A stretch of 10,241 nucleotides of DNA from Euperipatoides rowelli (taxonomy: Eukaryota > Onychophora > Udeonychophora > Euonychophora > Peripatopsidae): assembly GCA_003024985.2 (NCBI GenBank), contig PXIH01S0000884.1; one strand, written 5' to 3'. Position numbers and translations under genes: made by a program. This document shows, one piece after another, positions 1 through 7,483 of this stretch; the first letter of the stretch is position 1, and each line of letters opens with the position of its first letter. The notes under the pieces are model-generated. The model saw only the letters and a program-made list of their open reading frames with translations, was not told the origin of the DNA and ran no database searches.

Positions 1-93
1 GCTAAATTTCATAATGCTATAAATTTAAATCGTTATGCAGATTTACTAGGTATACTTTCTGTAGAAGTTTTGAAAGCCTTTTTAGATTCATAA
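1..93 (+). other. Open frame running in from the left edge, ends TAA at 91-93 (possible 3' end of an exon)
   Basis: Frame 1 is open from base 1 and ends at TAA 91-93, giving 30 codons that finish ...LGILSVEVLKAFLDS. An AATAAA hexamer overlaps and follows the stop (93-98), as could occur at a short 3' end. I do not recognise the protein. A 30-codon open stretch is common by chance in AT-rich DNA, so this is only a possible C-terminal exon or repeat-derived fragment. The sequence to the left of the window would decide it. Confidence 0.18.
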
Positions 94-103
94 TAAAGAA
101 TTC

Positions 104-1176
104 ATGAGCATGTTAGCAGCAACAACAACAATAAAAACCAGAAAGTGTCAAATACAAATTCAAACCAGCTTCACAAACATTCAAGATACTGTAGATATAC
201 TGTGGGAATTGGAGCTCAAGAGAACAACCCAACCAATTAATACCTGCACATTTATTCCATTACAAGGCAGAGTTGGAATAAATGCAATTAACTTTTCCAA
301 AGAAAAGAAAATCAATTTAAATAACCTTCATTTTTTTAGAAATGTGAATTATTTACAAGCCCTGGTTACTAGATTTTCTGTTTATGTGGTATTATAAAGT
401 CTAAGATAACATTCCAATATTTTAATGCTTAATTCTTTTAGAAATAAACTCACTAAACTAATAATATATTTTACTTCAAAATAAAAAGCAGTTATTCAAT
501 TACAGTCTAGAAACAAGTTGTAATAGATGGGAATGAAAAAAAAAAAGGCATTAGGATTTTATATGCATTATTGTATTAGAAAACCCCAAGGATTTAACAT
601 GCACTTTTAAAACCTGATACTACAAATACATTCTACTTTAATATTAATAACTTTTTTATAGGTTTAAAATATCTTAAAAAATATGAAAACAGATTTATTA
701 TTACTTCTAGTGAGTTACCTTAAAAAATAACATGGGTGGGTATCACATAGGTGTCGCTACCACTTCCCAATAAATAGCATATTGTAAATGATTTAATAAA
801 ATATACAGCAAGTTGTTTATTTAACCCTTCTTTCCGAACTGTAACACTATTTAATCATTGTTTTAGTATTTAAAAAAACTTGAAGTTTATATCTACAAGA
901 CATGACTACTATCCAAATCCCGTCTTCAAACAGCCCATGTTTCAAAAGTAATAGTTTAATTTTACTTACCTTTAGTCTATTTAAAATGTGATGTTTAATT
1001 GTTCTAACAACTATAATCCTATTGGATAATAAAATACATGATATACATAAATACCTTTACAAGTTTGATTATAATCTCGGCAAAATAAGATAGAGTATGA
1101 TTTAAAGTTTTGTCTGGTATACTGACATCCCCTGCATGTCCACCATTAGGTGGGCATAATATCTCTAGACAGTAAT
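104..1176. other. AT-rich DNA with no recognisable gene
   Basis: No recognisable coding region, RNA gene or repeat array is seen. There is an A11 run at 536-546 and scattered AATAAA hexamers. A 97-codon open frame at 104-397 has no recognisable domain and a low-complexity, Lys/Thr/Ile/Asn-rich composition expected from AT-rich non-coding DNA. The part near 1080-1176 could contain the lost C-terminal part of the transposase relic to its right, but no DDE signature could be read there. Confidence 0.5.
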
Positions 1177-1539
1177 CTAGCTTTTGCCATGTAAGACGTA
1201 AAATATAGATTGCGATTTCAGCATGTCAAGATAAATGTTGGCGTTTACAGTTAGTTCATGGAATAAAGATGTACTGATGACTGTCATGGGACACACCACA
1301 CATTAAATTTAGGACTATCTCTGGTGTGTTCACGAATGGAATGCGAGTTTTCCAAACCACAAATTCTGACATTTTGTTTATTGCCTGACATATAAAAGGC
1401 AGCCTTGTCCAAAAATGTTATTTTATCACGAAGATTGTTGTCATCTTCCAAATAATCAAGCATGGTAACTGGAAGTCTCTATGAGCAATCTTTTATCATT
1501 TTGTGTGATTTCTTGTAGGATGTGAAGTGTGTAAGCTGG
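1177..1539 (-). pseudogene. Broken DDE transposase fragment, IS630/Tc1/mariner-like
   Basis: Read on the - strand, three adjacent frames give consecutive pieces of one protein. Bases 1539-1459 encode a helix-like stretch containing LHILQEITQNDKRLLIETSS. Bases 1478-1287 encode an open run of about 64 residues with YLEDDNNLRDKITFLDKA, YMSGNKQNVRICGLENSH and REHTRDSPKFNVWC. Bases 1287-1177 continue with HELTVNANIYLDML. The order matches the linker and first catalytic strand of Tc1/mariner-superfamily transposases (established family knowledge, by eye), where an F-x-D-E-A segment holds the first catalytic Asp. Here it reads FLDKA: the Asp (1407-1409) remains and the Glu is Lys. Two frame changes and stops at 1479-1481, 1456-1458, 1284-1286 and 1177-1179 break it. 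The DNA-binding N-terminus and the second and third catalytic residues were not found, and no terminal inverted repeats were identified. It is an old, inactive relic; the exact family is uncertain. Confidence 0.72.
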
Positions 1540-2817
1540 TGGTGTGACTTGTCACAAGCATACGACCAGGAAAGCCATCTATGAAAAGTTTTGAATATCT
1601 TTTAAATGACACCCATCTATAACTTCTATAATGTACAATTAAATTGTTATTATTGTTTAAAGTTAACATCTTTGATGTACACATAGTATAGTCTATTGTT
1701 GAATGACATCACACAATTTCCAGGTTCTGTAAACATATTACAACACACACCATCTAAATGTTTACAAAAAGATCTCTATAGCAACCAAGGGATATACACT
1801 ACAGTACTTTCTAAAATTGATCAAAATAAATATTCAGACTGACATTTATTTTTGATGTTAGTATTTACATGCTTTATATTACTATCATATTTTTTAAAGT
1901 GTGATATACGCAGTAAAGAGCGATAGTATAGATGGCAGAAATTAAATTTTCAATCGCTTGTACTCAGAAGCTTCTCTAAACTTTACGAGAGATTTTATCG
2001 TAAATCAAAAATACACTATGCAAACGCCATGCTTCTAATTCCACCATATTTTTATTTCCTTTTAAGGAAAATCAATTCAGCACTAAGCTGAATGAGAAAA
2101 GATGAATCAGGTGAATCCGTTACCAGATTGATCAGTATGGGAGATCGGAAATGACTGTGATCTCGACACAGTGGTGGAATTTCAGATAATTATTGATTTT
2201 TTCCGAGCATTTCTTTTTAAACATATTCTTTAGATAAAAGACGCATTTTAAATAGAATTAGAATTTTTCCGCAATACTGTATATGGAAACTTGTTTTACC
2301 CCTTCACAAGGATCTGTGCATTGGGTGCGTCTGTATTACATATATTTATACGATGTGTGCATCCGAGGGTGCCTGAATCTATAGTAGACATGATATTTTC
2401 TTTCATTCTTACATTGACATCTTCACACTTCATGATTTGTAAAGCCATCAGCATAATTATTATCATTCCCAAGTCTCATCTTTCTAAGATACTTTTAACA
2501 CAACTGGTCAATTTCTTTATTGCAAAGATAAAATTATGGAATCACAAAACATTAATCTATTAATATAATGATTACCGATGACATGACAATTCCTGTGCTT
2601 CTGGACTTTAACGTTTCTGGAAATGAAAGTTTGATAAAGTTTTGCTTTTCAGTGAATGTGAGGCTGTTATGACTATAATTTCTTCATACTTTGTCGTGGG
2701 GAATTTTAATTACCCCTGGACATTAGTCCCTGGAAAAGGGATAAAGTATTAAATCATTACAATGTAGAATTTGAGTCATTTCGATTTGAGTAATTTGGTA
2801 AAGTCGGTAAATAAAGC
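1540..2817. other. AT-rich intergenic DNA, no gene seen
   Basis: No convincing coding region is present. The stretch next to 1540 may hold remnants of the N-terminal DNA-binding part of the transposase relic, but I cannot read it. Small inverted repeats occur: ATTCAGC/GCTGAAT at 2075-2081 and 2087-2093, and the palindromic TTTCCTTTTAAGGAAA near 2056. AATTCCACCA near 2038 reappears inverted (TGGTGGAATT) near 2174. None has an obvious function. The 90-codon open frame at 2291-2563 has no recognisable features. Confidence 0.45.
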
Positions 2818-2868
2818 TAATTTTTCGATTTGATTTATTAGATAATTTTTCGATTTAATTTATTTAGA
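2818..2868. repeat. Two-copy 25-bp tandem repeat
   Basis: TAATTTTTCGATTTGATTTA... beginning at 2818 is followed at 2843 by a near-identical copy with an A for G change and a small length difference. The CGATTTGA core also occurs just upstream (around 2780) and in the 3459-3638 repeat region, so all may derive from one local repeat family. Confidence 0.6.
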
Positions 2869-3458
2869 CCTATGTCCAGTCATTGAGTCGTTTGTAATAG
2901 CTGAATAAGTACATTTAACCTTAATCATTCCATATCGTAATGGTCAGTAATACTGCCGGCCATGCTAGGGCAACCAACTCCCGGTATAACAATGTTTTTT
3001 TTTTAAAAAAATAATTATATTGAAGTACTATACAGTAAAAAAAACACACTGCTAAATCGCATTAAATATTGAAAAAGCTATTAAAAAAAAGAATTTAAAA
3101 TACTGTAATATTTCTTAAAAATACTAAGAAATATTATTATGCCTACCGGTAAAAAATTTTTAATTTAATAATCTATTTTTTCATTCTGATAAGAAAACTA
3201 TTTTTTTAAATTGCCCTTTAAAATGTTTCGATCAGTTATTTTTAATCGATTTCTTATTTTTAATTAATCTGGCTTCAATTTGCCCCTCTTCCTAAAATGA
3301 AATCTTTCTTTCTATTTATTGTTTTATGCAAAAATGACCGGAAAAGTTGAAAAGTTTGTTTCTTTTATTCAGTACAGTAAAAAAAAAAAGATAGTGTATG
3401 TAGTACAGGAAGCTATCTCTTATATTTCAATGAATTCCTATGGACAGTTACTGTATAT
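2869..3458. other. Very AT-rich spacer, no gene seen
   Basis: Long T and A homopolymers (for example around 2995-3010, 3080-3090, 3378-3390) and no open frame with coding character. A slightly GC-richer patch lies at about 2950-2985. No gene, RNA or array is recognised. Confidence 0.5.
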
Positions 3459-3522
3459 CTCGATTTGAGTCGTTTCTTTTTAAGTTGCATATTTTAGGAA
3501 CAAAACTACAACTCAAATCGAG
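3459..3522. repeat. 12-bp inverted repeat flanking a 40-base spacer
   Basis: CTCGATTTGAGT at 3459-3470 is the exact reverse complement of ACTCAAATCGAG at 3511-3522. The right arm is also the start of the first unit of the 44-bp tandem array, so the left arm is an inverted, partial member of the same repeat family. Confidence 0.7.
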
Positions 3523-3638
3523 GCTTCATTGTATATTAACTCTTACATGCTACAACTCAAATCGAGGCTTCAATGTATATTAACTCTTACATGCTACAAC
3601 TCAAATCGAGGCTTCAGTGTATATTAACTCTTACATGT
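3507..3638. repeat. Three-copy 44-bp tandem repeat (minisatellite)
   Basis: Units start at 3507, 3551 and 3595, each opening TACAACTCAAATCGAGGCTT and ending ...TTAACTCTTACATG. The period is exactly 44 bp. The units are nearly identical, differing at the base after CTTCA (T, A and G in turn), which indicates recent duplication. After the third unit a short TCTTACAT duplication follows. No protein is encoded across it. Confidence 0.92.
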
Positions 3639-4199
3639 CTTACATACACATTGACTAATTAAAACATACTTTATTAAAAACAATATATTTTAAATTTGTT
3701 AGAACGGTAATGGTTCTATCACAAAATAATACGTTTAAAAAATAAGTTAACTTATGACTATTATTTAGTATTTAAAGGGGAGTTTTATCCTCAAACATAC
3801 ACATAAAAAAGGATATTATTTGTTAAATTAATTGAAAATAAATATCCGTGATGTTATCAGGATGAGATTTATTAAAATGTAATAGGCATTTCATGCTTCT
3901 TCAAATTATAGATTTAATCATGTGGGGCACCTGATGACATCATGTCAATCAGTTGAATTTATTGTCTAAGCTTGTTGACTCCTGCTACACATGTTTGTAT
4001 ATTTGAAACGCCTATATATAAAAAAAATTTAAGCTGTACCTAATTCTATTTAGATTTAGTCGTGTGACTTAATGACATCATTCAAGAGTAATTTTAATCT
4101 ACTTTAACAGTTTGACTTATATGTTAAAATTTTATTACTTTTTAATGTTACCATTGAGTATAATTCTTAAAAGTTTTGCCAATCTTGATTAATTAAAGC
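3639..4199. other. AT-rich spacer with one pair of diverged direct repeats
   Basis: No gene is seen. Two related stretches about 140 bp apart, around 3909-3945 and 4049-4083, both run from TAGATTTA through a CATGTG/CGTGTG segment to ATGACATCAT. They look like an old duplication or two members of a dispersed repeat. The shared TGACATCA resembles a CRE/AP-1-type half-palindrome, but nothing else suggests a promoter. Confidence 0.35.
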
Positions 4200-4392
4200 C
4201 TAATTAGCATGTGCTCTACAACCCATATTTTGATGAAGTACTGCATTTTGTGATAAGAAGGTTCCACTTTGCACACGTGTTACTAGACCCTATCGTATTT
4301 CATTTATTTAGTGCTAAGTGACATGCATGCAAAGTGGCTTCTTCTTATCACAAAATGCAGGATAATTTTGTGTAGAGCACATACTAAATTAG
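4200..4392. repeat. Imperfect foldback (inverted repeat), possible MITE
   Basis: The left arm 4200-4272 pairs with the right arm 4329-4392. The strongest block is a perfect 20-bp match, CTGCATTTTGTGATAAGAAG at 4241-4260 against 4341-4360. Flanking it are CCACTTTGC (4264-4272 against 4329-4337), the 11-mer TGTGCTCTACA (4210-4220 against 4371-4381), and an outer CTAATTAG/CTAATTTAG block. The arms differ in an internal segment (20 against 10 bases at 4221-4240 and 4361-4370). The 56-base centre (4273-4328) is unrelated. There is no coding capacity. A non-autonomous foldback transposon (MITE) is the likeliest explanation; no clear target-site duplication was found. An inverted duplication or a hairpin RNA source is possible. 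Confidence 0.75.
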
Positions 4393-4750
4393 ATAACGTT
4401 TATTATTATTGACTAAATCATCCTAAATAACTTGCAAAAGTAATTTTGGATATATAGAATGAAATATCAATAATACTCATAGGATTAGTTAAGTTTAGTT
4501 TTGATTAGTACTTGGCTAATCTTCCAGATATAGGGGAGATAATTTTAGTCTTAATGAGGTAGGCTAGGCTATAACTTATTTTGGATAAAAACTTTAACAT
4601 ATACTATACACTAAAATCTGATGCCATAAAGCCATTTTCTGTTATTAGAAGAGATGTAAGAAAATGTCCACAGACCCATTAATGAAAAGATGGTAACCCT
4701 AGCTACAAAACAGATCTATAGATTTCTTGACAGCTAAAATCAGTTAAGAG
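4393..4750. other. AT-rich flank upstream of the retrotransposon, no gene seen
   Basis: No open frame, RNA gene or array is recognised between the foldback and the retrotransposon insertion site. Confidence 0.5.
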
Positions 4751-4755
4751 GTGTT
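4751..4755. repeat. Target-site duplication, left copy (GTGTT)
   Basis: GTGTT immediately precedes the 5' LTR and is repeated immediately after the 3' LTR at 9518-9522. Five-base duplications are typical of Ty3/gypsy integrases. A matching pair shows that both LTRs belong to a single insertion and that neither outer edge has been lost. Confidence 0.9.
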
Positions 4756-4975
4756 TGTGCCTTATGGCAAATAGTATTCTCTGTGCATGAGCAGTCGTGT
4801 AGTAAGGTTGGAAAACCCTGTAGCTTTTAGTTAACACATGTTAGGAGACACAGCGATGCTGGCTCACGTACTGTAATATATAAATATCTTTATAACGTTA
4901 TTCTTTGTTATACTGGGTGATATACATAATCTATATATTAATACGTGAAGGGAAAAATTTGGATCCCTTTTTAAG

Positions 4976-5342
4976 CATATTGTGCACACGGAGGAGTGTG
5001 AGATTTGGCAGAGTTAAAGTTTATATGAAGAGGGAGTGTAATAGCTAAAATTTATATAATAAAATTAAAACATTCATTGTTTAGCGTTGTGGCGGCTTTT
5101 TATAAAGGAAATTTTCTTATTGGTCGAATTTCGACCAACACTGGATTACTATCATATAGTGCACACGGAGGAGTGTGAGATTTGGCAGAGAAAAGTTTAT
5201 ATGAAGAGGGAGTGCAATAGCTAAAATTTATATACCGTAATAAAATTAAAACATTCATTGTTTAGCATTGTGGCGGCTTTTTACAAAGGAGTGGCGGCTT
5301 TTTACAAATGTTTGGTCAAATTTCGACCAACACTGGATTACT
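4976..5342. repeat. Two-copy ~177-bp tandem repeat inside the 5' LTR
   Basis: Unit 1 is 4976-5152 and unit 2 is 5153-5342. Both open CATAT(T/A)GTGCACACGGAGG and both end CAACACTGGATTACT. Unit 2 is longer because GTGGCGGCTTTTTACAAA is itself duplicated (5270-5287 and 5291-5308) and a few bases (CCG) are added near 5236. Each unit contains a short dyad: TTGGTCGAA-T-TTCGACCAA, perfect at 5120-5138 and with one mismatch at 5312-5330. The repeat is absent from the 3' LTR. It could be an enhancer-type U3 repeat lost from the 3' LTR, or a later insertion into the 5' LTR. Confidence 0.9.
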
Positions 5343-5344
5343 AG

Positions 5345-5406
5345 TAATAATAAATGCTTATTATTATATATCCTTAAGGATATATAATAATAAGCATTTA
5401 TTATTA
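5345..5406. repeat. Perfect 62-bp palindrome derived from LTR sequence
   Basis: Every base from 5345 pairs with its partner up to 5406 (31-base arms, no spacer), centred on CCTTAAGG at 5372-5379. The left arm, from AATAATAAATGCTT to CCTTAAGG, is almost the same as the LTR's own segment at 5425-5458, so the palindrome consists of one direct and one inverted copy of LTR DNA. A third, direct copy follows after CTGTGATATACATAAT. The AT-rich arms could extrude as a cruciform. Confidence 0.93.
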
Positions 5407-5491
5407 TTCTGTGATATACATAATAATAATAAATGCTTATTATTATATATCCTTAAGGATTGACTTTTGTCTTAATTAACTATATGGAACA

Positions 5492-5504
5492 TTGTATCAG
5501 GAGT
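5492..5504 (+). other. Primer binding site, tRNA-Leu-like
   Basis: TTGTATCAGGAGT starts at the base directly after the 5' LTR. It matches the complement of the 3' end of animal tRNA-Leu (TGG + TACCAGGAGT or TGTCAGGAGT types) at about 11 of 13 positions, counting the CCA-derived TGG. Minus-strand DNA synthesis of LTR elements starts from such a tRNA primer. The T in place of the first G is a likely mutation after insertion. The tRNA identity is by eye. Confidence 0.72.
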
Positions 5505-5528
5505 AAAGAACTTAGGTAGTTAAAAAAA

Positions 5529-6290
5529 ATGGCTGAAGCTACAACTATGTCTACAAGTAATACAGGATTTCATCCACCTGAACCACTAATTTTAATAAGT
5601 AATGTGGCGGACAATTATAAAATGTTTGTGCAATGTTATGAAGTCTATATGAGAGCAACTGGCTACAATAAACAGGATAAGGAAGTTCAAGTAGCCATAA
5701 TTTTAAATCTCATTGGAGAGGAGGCACAGGAGGTTTTCAATACGTTCGTTTTAAGTGTTGATCAAGTTAAAGATATAGACTCTGTGAAACCTGTTTTTGA
5801 AAAGTATTGTTCTCCACCTAAAAATGTTGTGTACAATCGTTATTTGTGTTGCAATAGGGACCGACAGCCGGAGCAAACCTTCGATCATTTTTTATTGGAT
5901 TTAAAATAACTTGTAAAACCATGGAGTTTAGTGATAGTGAGTCCATGCTACGTGATCGTGTTGTACTGTAGATAGCAAATGAGGTACTACAAAAAATGCT
6001 GCTTCAAGTACCGGATTTGACATTATATAAGGCAATTGAATATTGTCAGGCTGCTGAGGTTTCAAACACACAGGCAATATTCCTGCAGGGAGAGGTAAAA
6101 CTTGTGCCTTAAAAATTAAAAACAGAAAAGCACTGTCATTTAATGTTAAAAAGAAAAGCCAAATGGAGGCTTATGACTTTAAAAAATGTGGTAAAAATCA
6201 TAAATATGGAGTATGTGTAATTTGTATGTAATGGCGTATGGGAAATTGTGTAAACTGTACAAGAAAATAGGACATTTCACCCAGGGATGT
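5529..6290 (+). pseudogene. gag: gag relic (capsid region and zinc knuckle), frameshifted
   Basis: The start is ATG 5529, with A at -3, 25 bases after the primer binding site. Bases 5529-5906 are open for 126 codons (MAEATTMSTSN... to FDHFLLDLK) and resemble the capsid N-terminal part of Ty3/gypsy Gag. Capsid-like sequence resumes in another frame at 5912-6112, with SDSESMLRDRVVL, an amber stop at 5969-5971, then VPDLTLYKAIEYCQAAEV. A third frame (6130-6228) gives KKCGKNHKYGVC. A fourth shift leads to the nucleocapsid knuckle CKLYKKIGHFTQGC at 6249-6290, a C-x2-C-x4-H-x4-C finger whose second Cys (6258-6260) is Tyr. Gag would package element RNA into cytoplasmic particles. With at least three frame changes and two stops this copy cannot. 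Confidence 0.9.
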
Positions 6291-6774
6291 TACAAAAATA
6301 AAGACAACCCAGGAAATAATAGGTATCCAAATAAGGAAAGCTGCCATATAGCAGGAATAACCACAGAGCTGATGGAGCCAATGGAATCCTTTGCAATTAG
6401 TGTCATGATAAATTCAGGTATTGGCTCTAAGGAGACCTGGTTTGAAACATTGCATATTGACAATATTGAAGAAAAATTGAAACTTGACAGGACTAAGGGA
6501 GCTGAAGTTAATGTGCTTCTCCTTAGAATATATAATAAAAGAAATCAAAAGGGACTACAGTAATTAAACTTGAAAATAATGCCAAGATGAGACTGGATAC
6601 ATATGGTGGAGAAACAATTGAACTTATGGGTATAATGAGAACGATATGTAAAATGAAAAATTCTATAGAAGTACAACTTGAATTTGCAGTTGCAAATGTT
6701 GTAGATATCCCTAAATTGGGAAAAGAAACTTGTGAAAAATTAGGGTTGATAAAAAGAATTAAAACATTGAAATA
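6291..6774 (+). pseudogene. pro: Retroviral-type aspartic protease relic
   Basis: The frame of the zinc knuckle continues without interruption through WFETLHIDNIEEKLKLDRTKGAEVNVLL (about 6440-6520, given as positions with key residues D6486 and G6498) to the stop at 6561-6563. This is the catalytic D-T/S-G-A region of pepsin-like retroelement proteases, but extra Arg and Lys codons sit around the Thr (DRTKGA), which would disrupt the active-site loop. The second half continues in another frame (6539-6772) with the flap-like YGGETIELMG and the C-terminal LGKETCEKLGLIKRI. The enzyme would cleave the Gag-Pol polyprotein as a dimer. Because knuckle and protease share one surviving frame, gag and pol were probably a single reading frame in the ancestor. 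Confidence 0.82.
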
Positions 6775-7480
6775 AATGAGTGTAAATATAAAAATGTTGA
6801 TATGTTTTTAAGTATAAACAAAAAGGTGTTTGAGGGTGTGGGGTTATTACCCTTTAAGCAAAAAATTGTATTGAAAGATGGGTGATACCTTCAGTAAAGC
6901 CACCATACAGAATAGCTTTGTCATTAAAAAACAGACTTTAGGATACTTTGAATAAATATGAAAAACTGTTAAAAAAAGCAGATAGTAGTTTTAAAGACTA
7001 TGTCTCGACCCTAAGGATCTAAACACAGCTATTAAAAGAGAGTTGTATCACATTCCACCATAGAAGAAATGATCCCAGTGTTGGCTAATAAAAAATGGTT
7101 TTCTGTTTTGGATAATGAAAGATGGTTTTATGCAGCTAGAATTAGATGATAATAGTTAAAAACTCTGCACCTTTCATACTCCCTTTGGAAGGTATAGGTT
7201 CTTGTGTATGCCATTTGCTTGTCTTCCTCCCTGAAATATTCCAGAAGTTTACTTTTAAGGCATTTGGGGATCTAGAAGGGGTTATTGTATACTTTGATGA
7301 CCTTGTAGTGAGTGCATCAACCATGGTAGAGCATGATAGATTAATAGATCAGGTAATTGACAGGGCTAATAAATTTGGCATTAAATTTAATAAATCTAAA
7401 ATACAATTCCGTGTACAGGAAATTAAATATCTGGGTCAATTTCTTTTCTCAGAAAGGGATGTCACTTGAACCACAGTGGG
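6775..7480 (+). pseudogene. pol: Reverse transcriptase domain relic with YFDD
   Basis: Pieces in order: NKKVFEGVGLLPFKQKIVL (frame 1, stop at 6883-6885); KPPYRIALSLKN (frame 0 from 6894, stop at 6939-6941); LCLDPKDLNTAIKREL (frame 2 from 6998, stop at 7061-7063); STIEEMIPVLANKKWFSVLD (frame 1 from 7054), which holds the first catalytic Asp at 7111-7113; DGFMQLELDD (frame 2 from 7121, stop at 7157-7159), then FHTPFGRYRFLCMPF; PEIFQKF (frame 0); and VIVYFDDLVV, with the YFDD catalytic box at 7290-7301. The last open stretch ends at 7467-7469 after IKYLGQFLFS. It would copy the element RNA into DNA from the tRNA primer. All core motifs are recognisable but scattered across frames. Sequence between the fingers region and LCLDP appears shortened. 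Confidence 0.95.
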
Positions 7481-7483
7481 TTA

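Larger units (their letters stand above)
4756..5491 (+). repeat. 5' LTR (736 bp, expanded)
   Basis: Its first ~175 bases (TGTGCCTTATGGCAAATAGT...) align with the start of the 3' LTR, and its last ~80 bases (GTGATATACATAAT through ACTATATGGAACA) align with the end. Alignable parts differ by scattered substitutions and small indels, for example an 8-base difference near 4850, which indicates an old insertion. Between those parts it holds about 480 bases absent from the 3' LTR, described separately. A TATATAAATA stretch at 4877-4886 could be the LTR's TATA box (low confidence), and AATAAA near 5428 is the counterpart of the polyadenylation candidate in the 3' LTR. Confidence 0.95.

Noticed and set aside
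104-397. 97-codon + strand open frame as a gene
   Set aside because: No recognisable domain, and its Lys/Asn/Thr/Ile-rich composition is typical of AT-rich non-coding DNA. It lies just after another stop and has no visible promoter or neighbouring exons.
1496-1684. 62-codon minus-strand open frame as a protein
   Set aside because: It overlaps the transposase relic in a different frame from the recognisable piece (1459-1539), and its sequence has no transposase-like features. It is a shadow frame.
2291-2563. 90-codon + strand frame rich in hydrophobic residues, possible membrane protein
   Set aside because: The hydrophobicity follows from T-rich DNA. There is no supporting context, family resemblance or neighbouring coding sequence.
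5345-5460. Palindrome as a transcription terminator, replication origin or CRISPR-like repeat
   Set aside because: Its arms are copies of LTR sequence and there is no spacer array. A rearrangement of the LTR explains it better.
4756-5491. The 5' LTR as two nested LTRs from separate insertions
   Set aside because: Only one TGTG start and one AACA end are present, with no second target-site duplication inside. The extra segment is bounded by an LTR-internal direct repeat instead.
7142-7324. Minus-strand frame opposite reverse transcriptase
   Set aside because: It is antisense to the recognisable YFDD-containing pol region and resembles no known protein.
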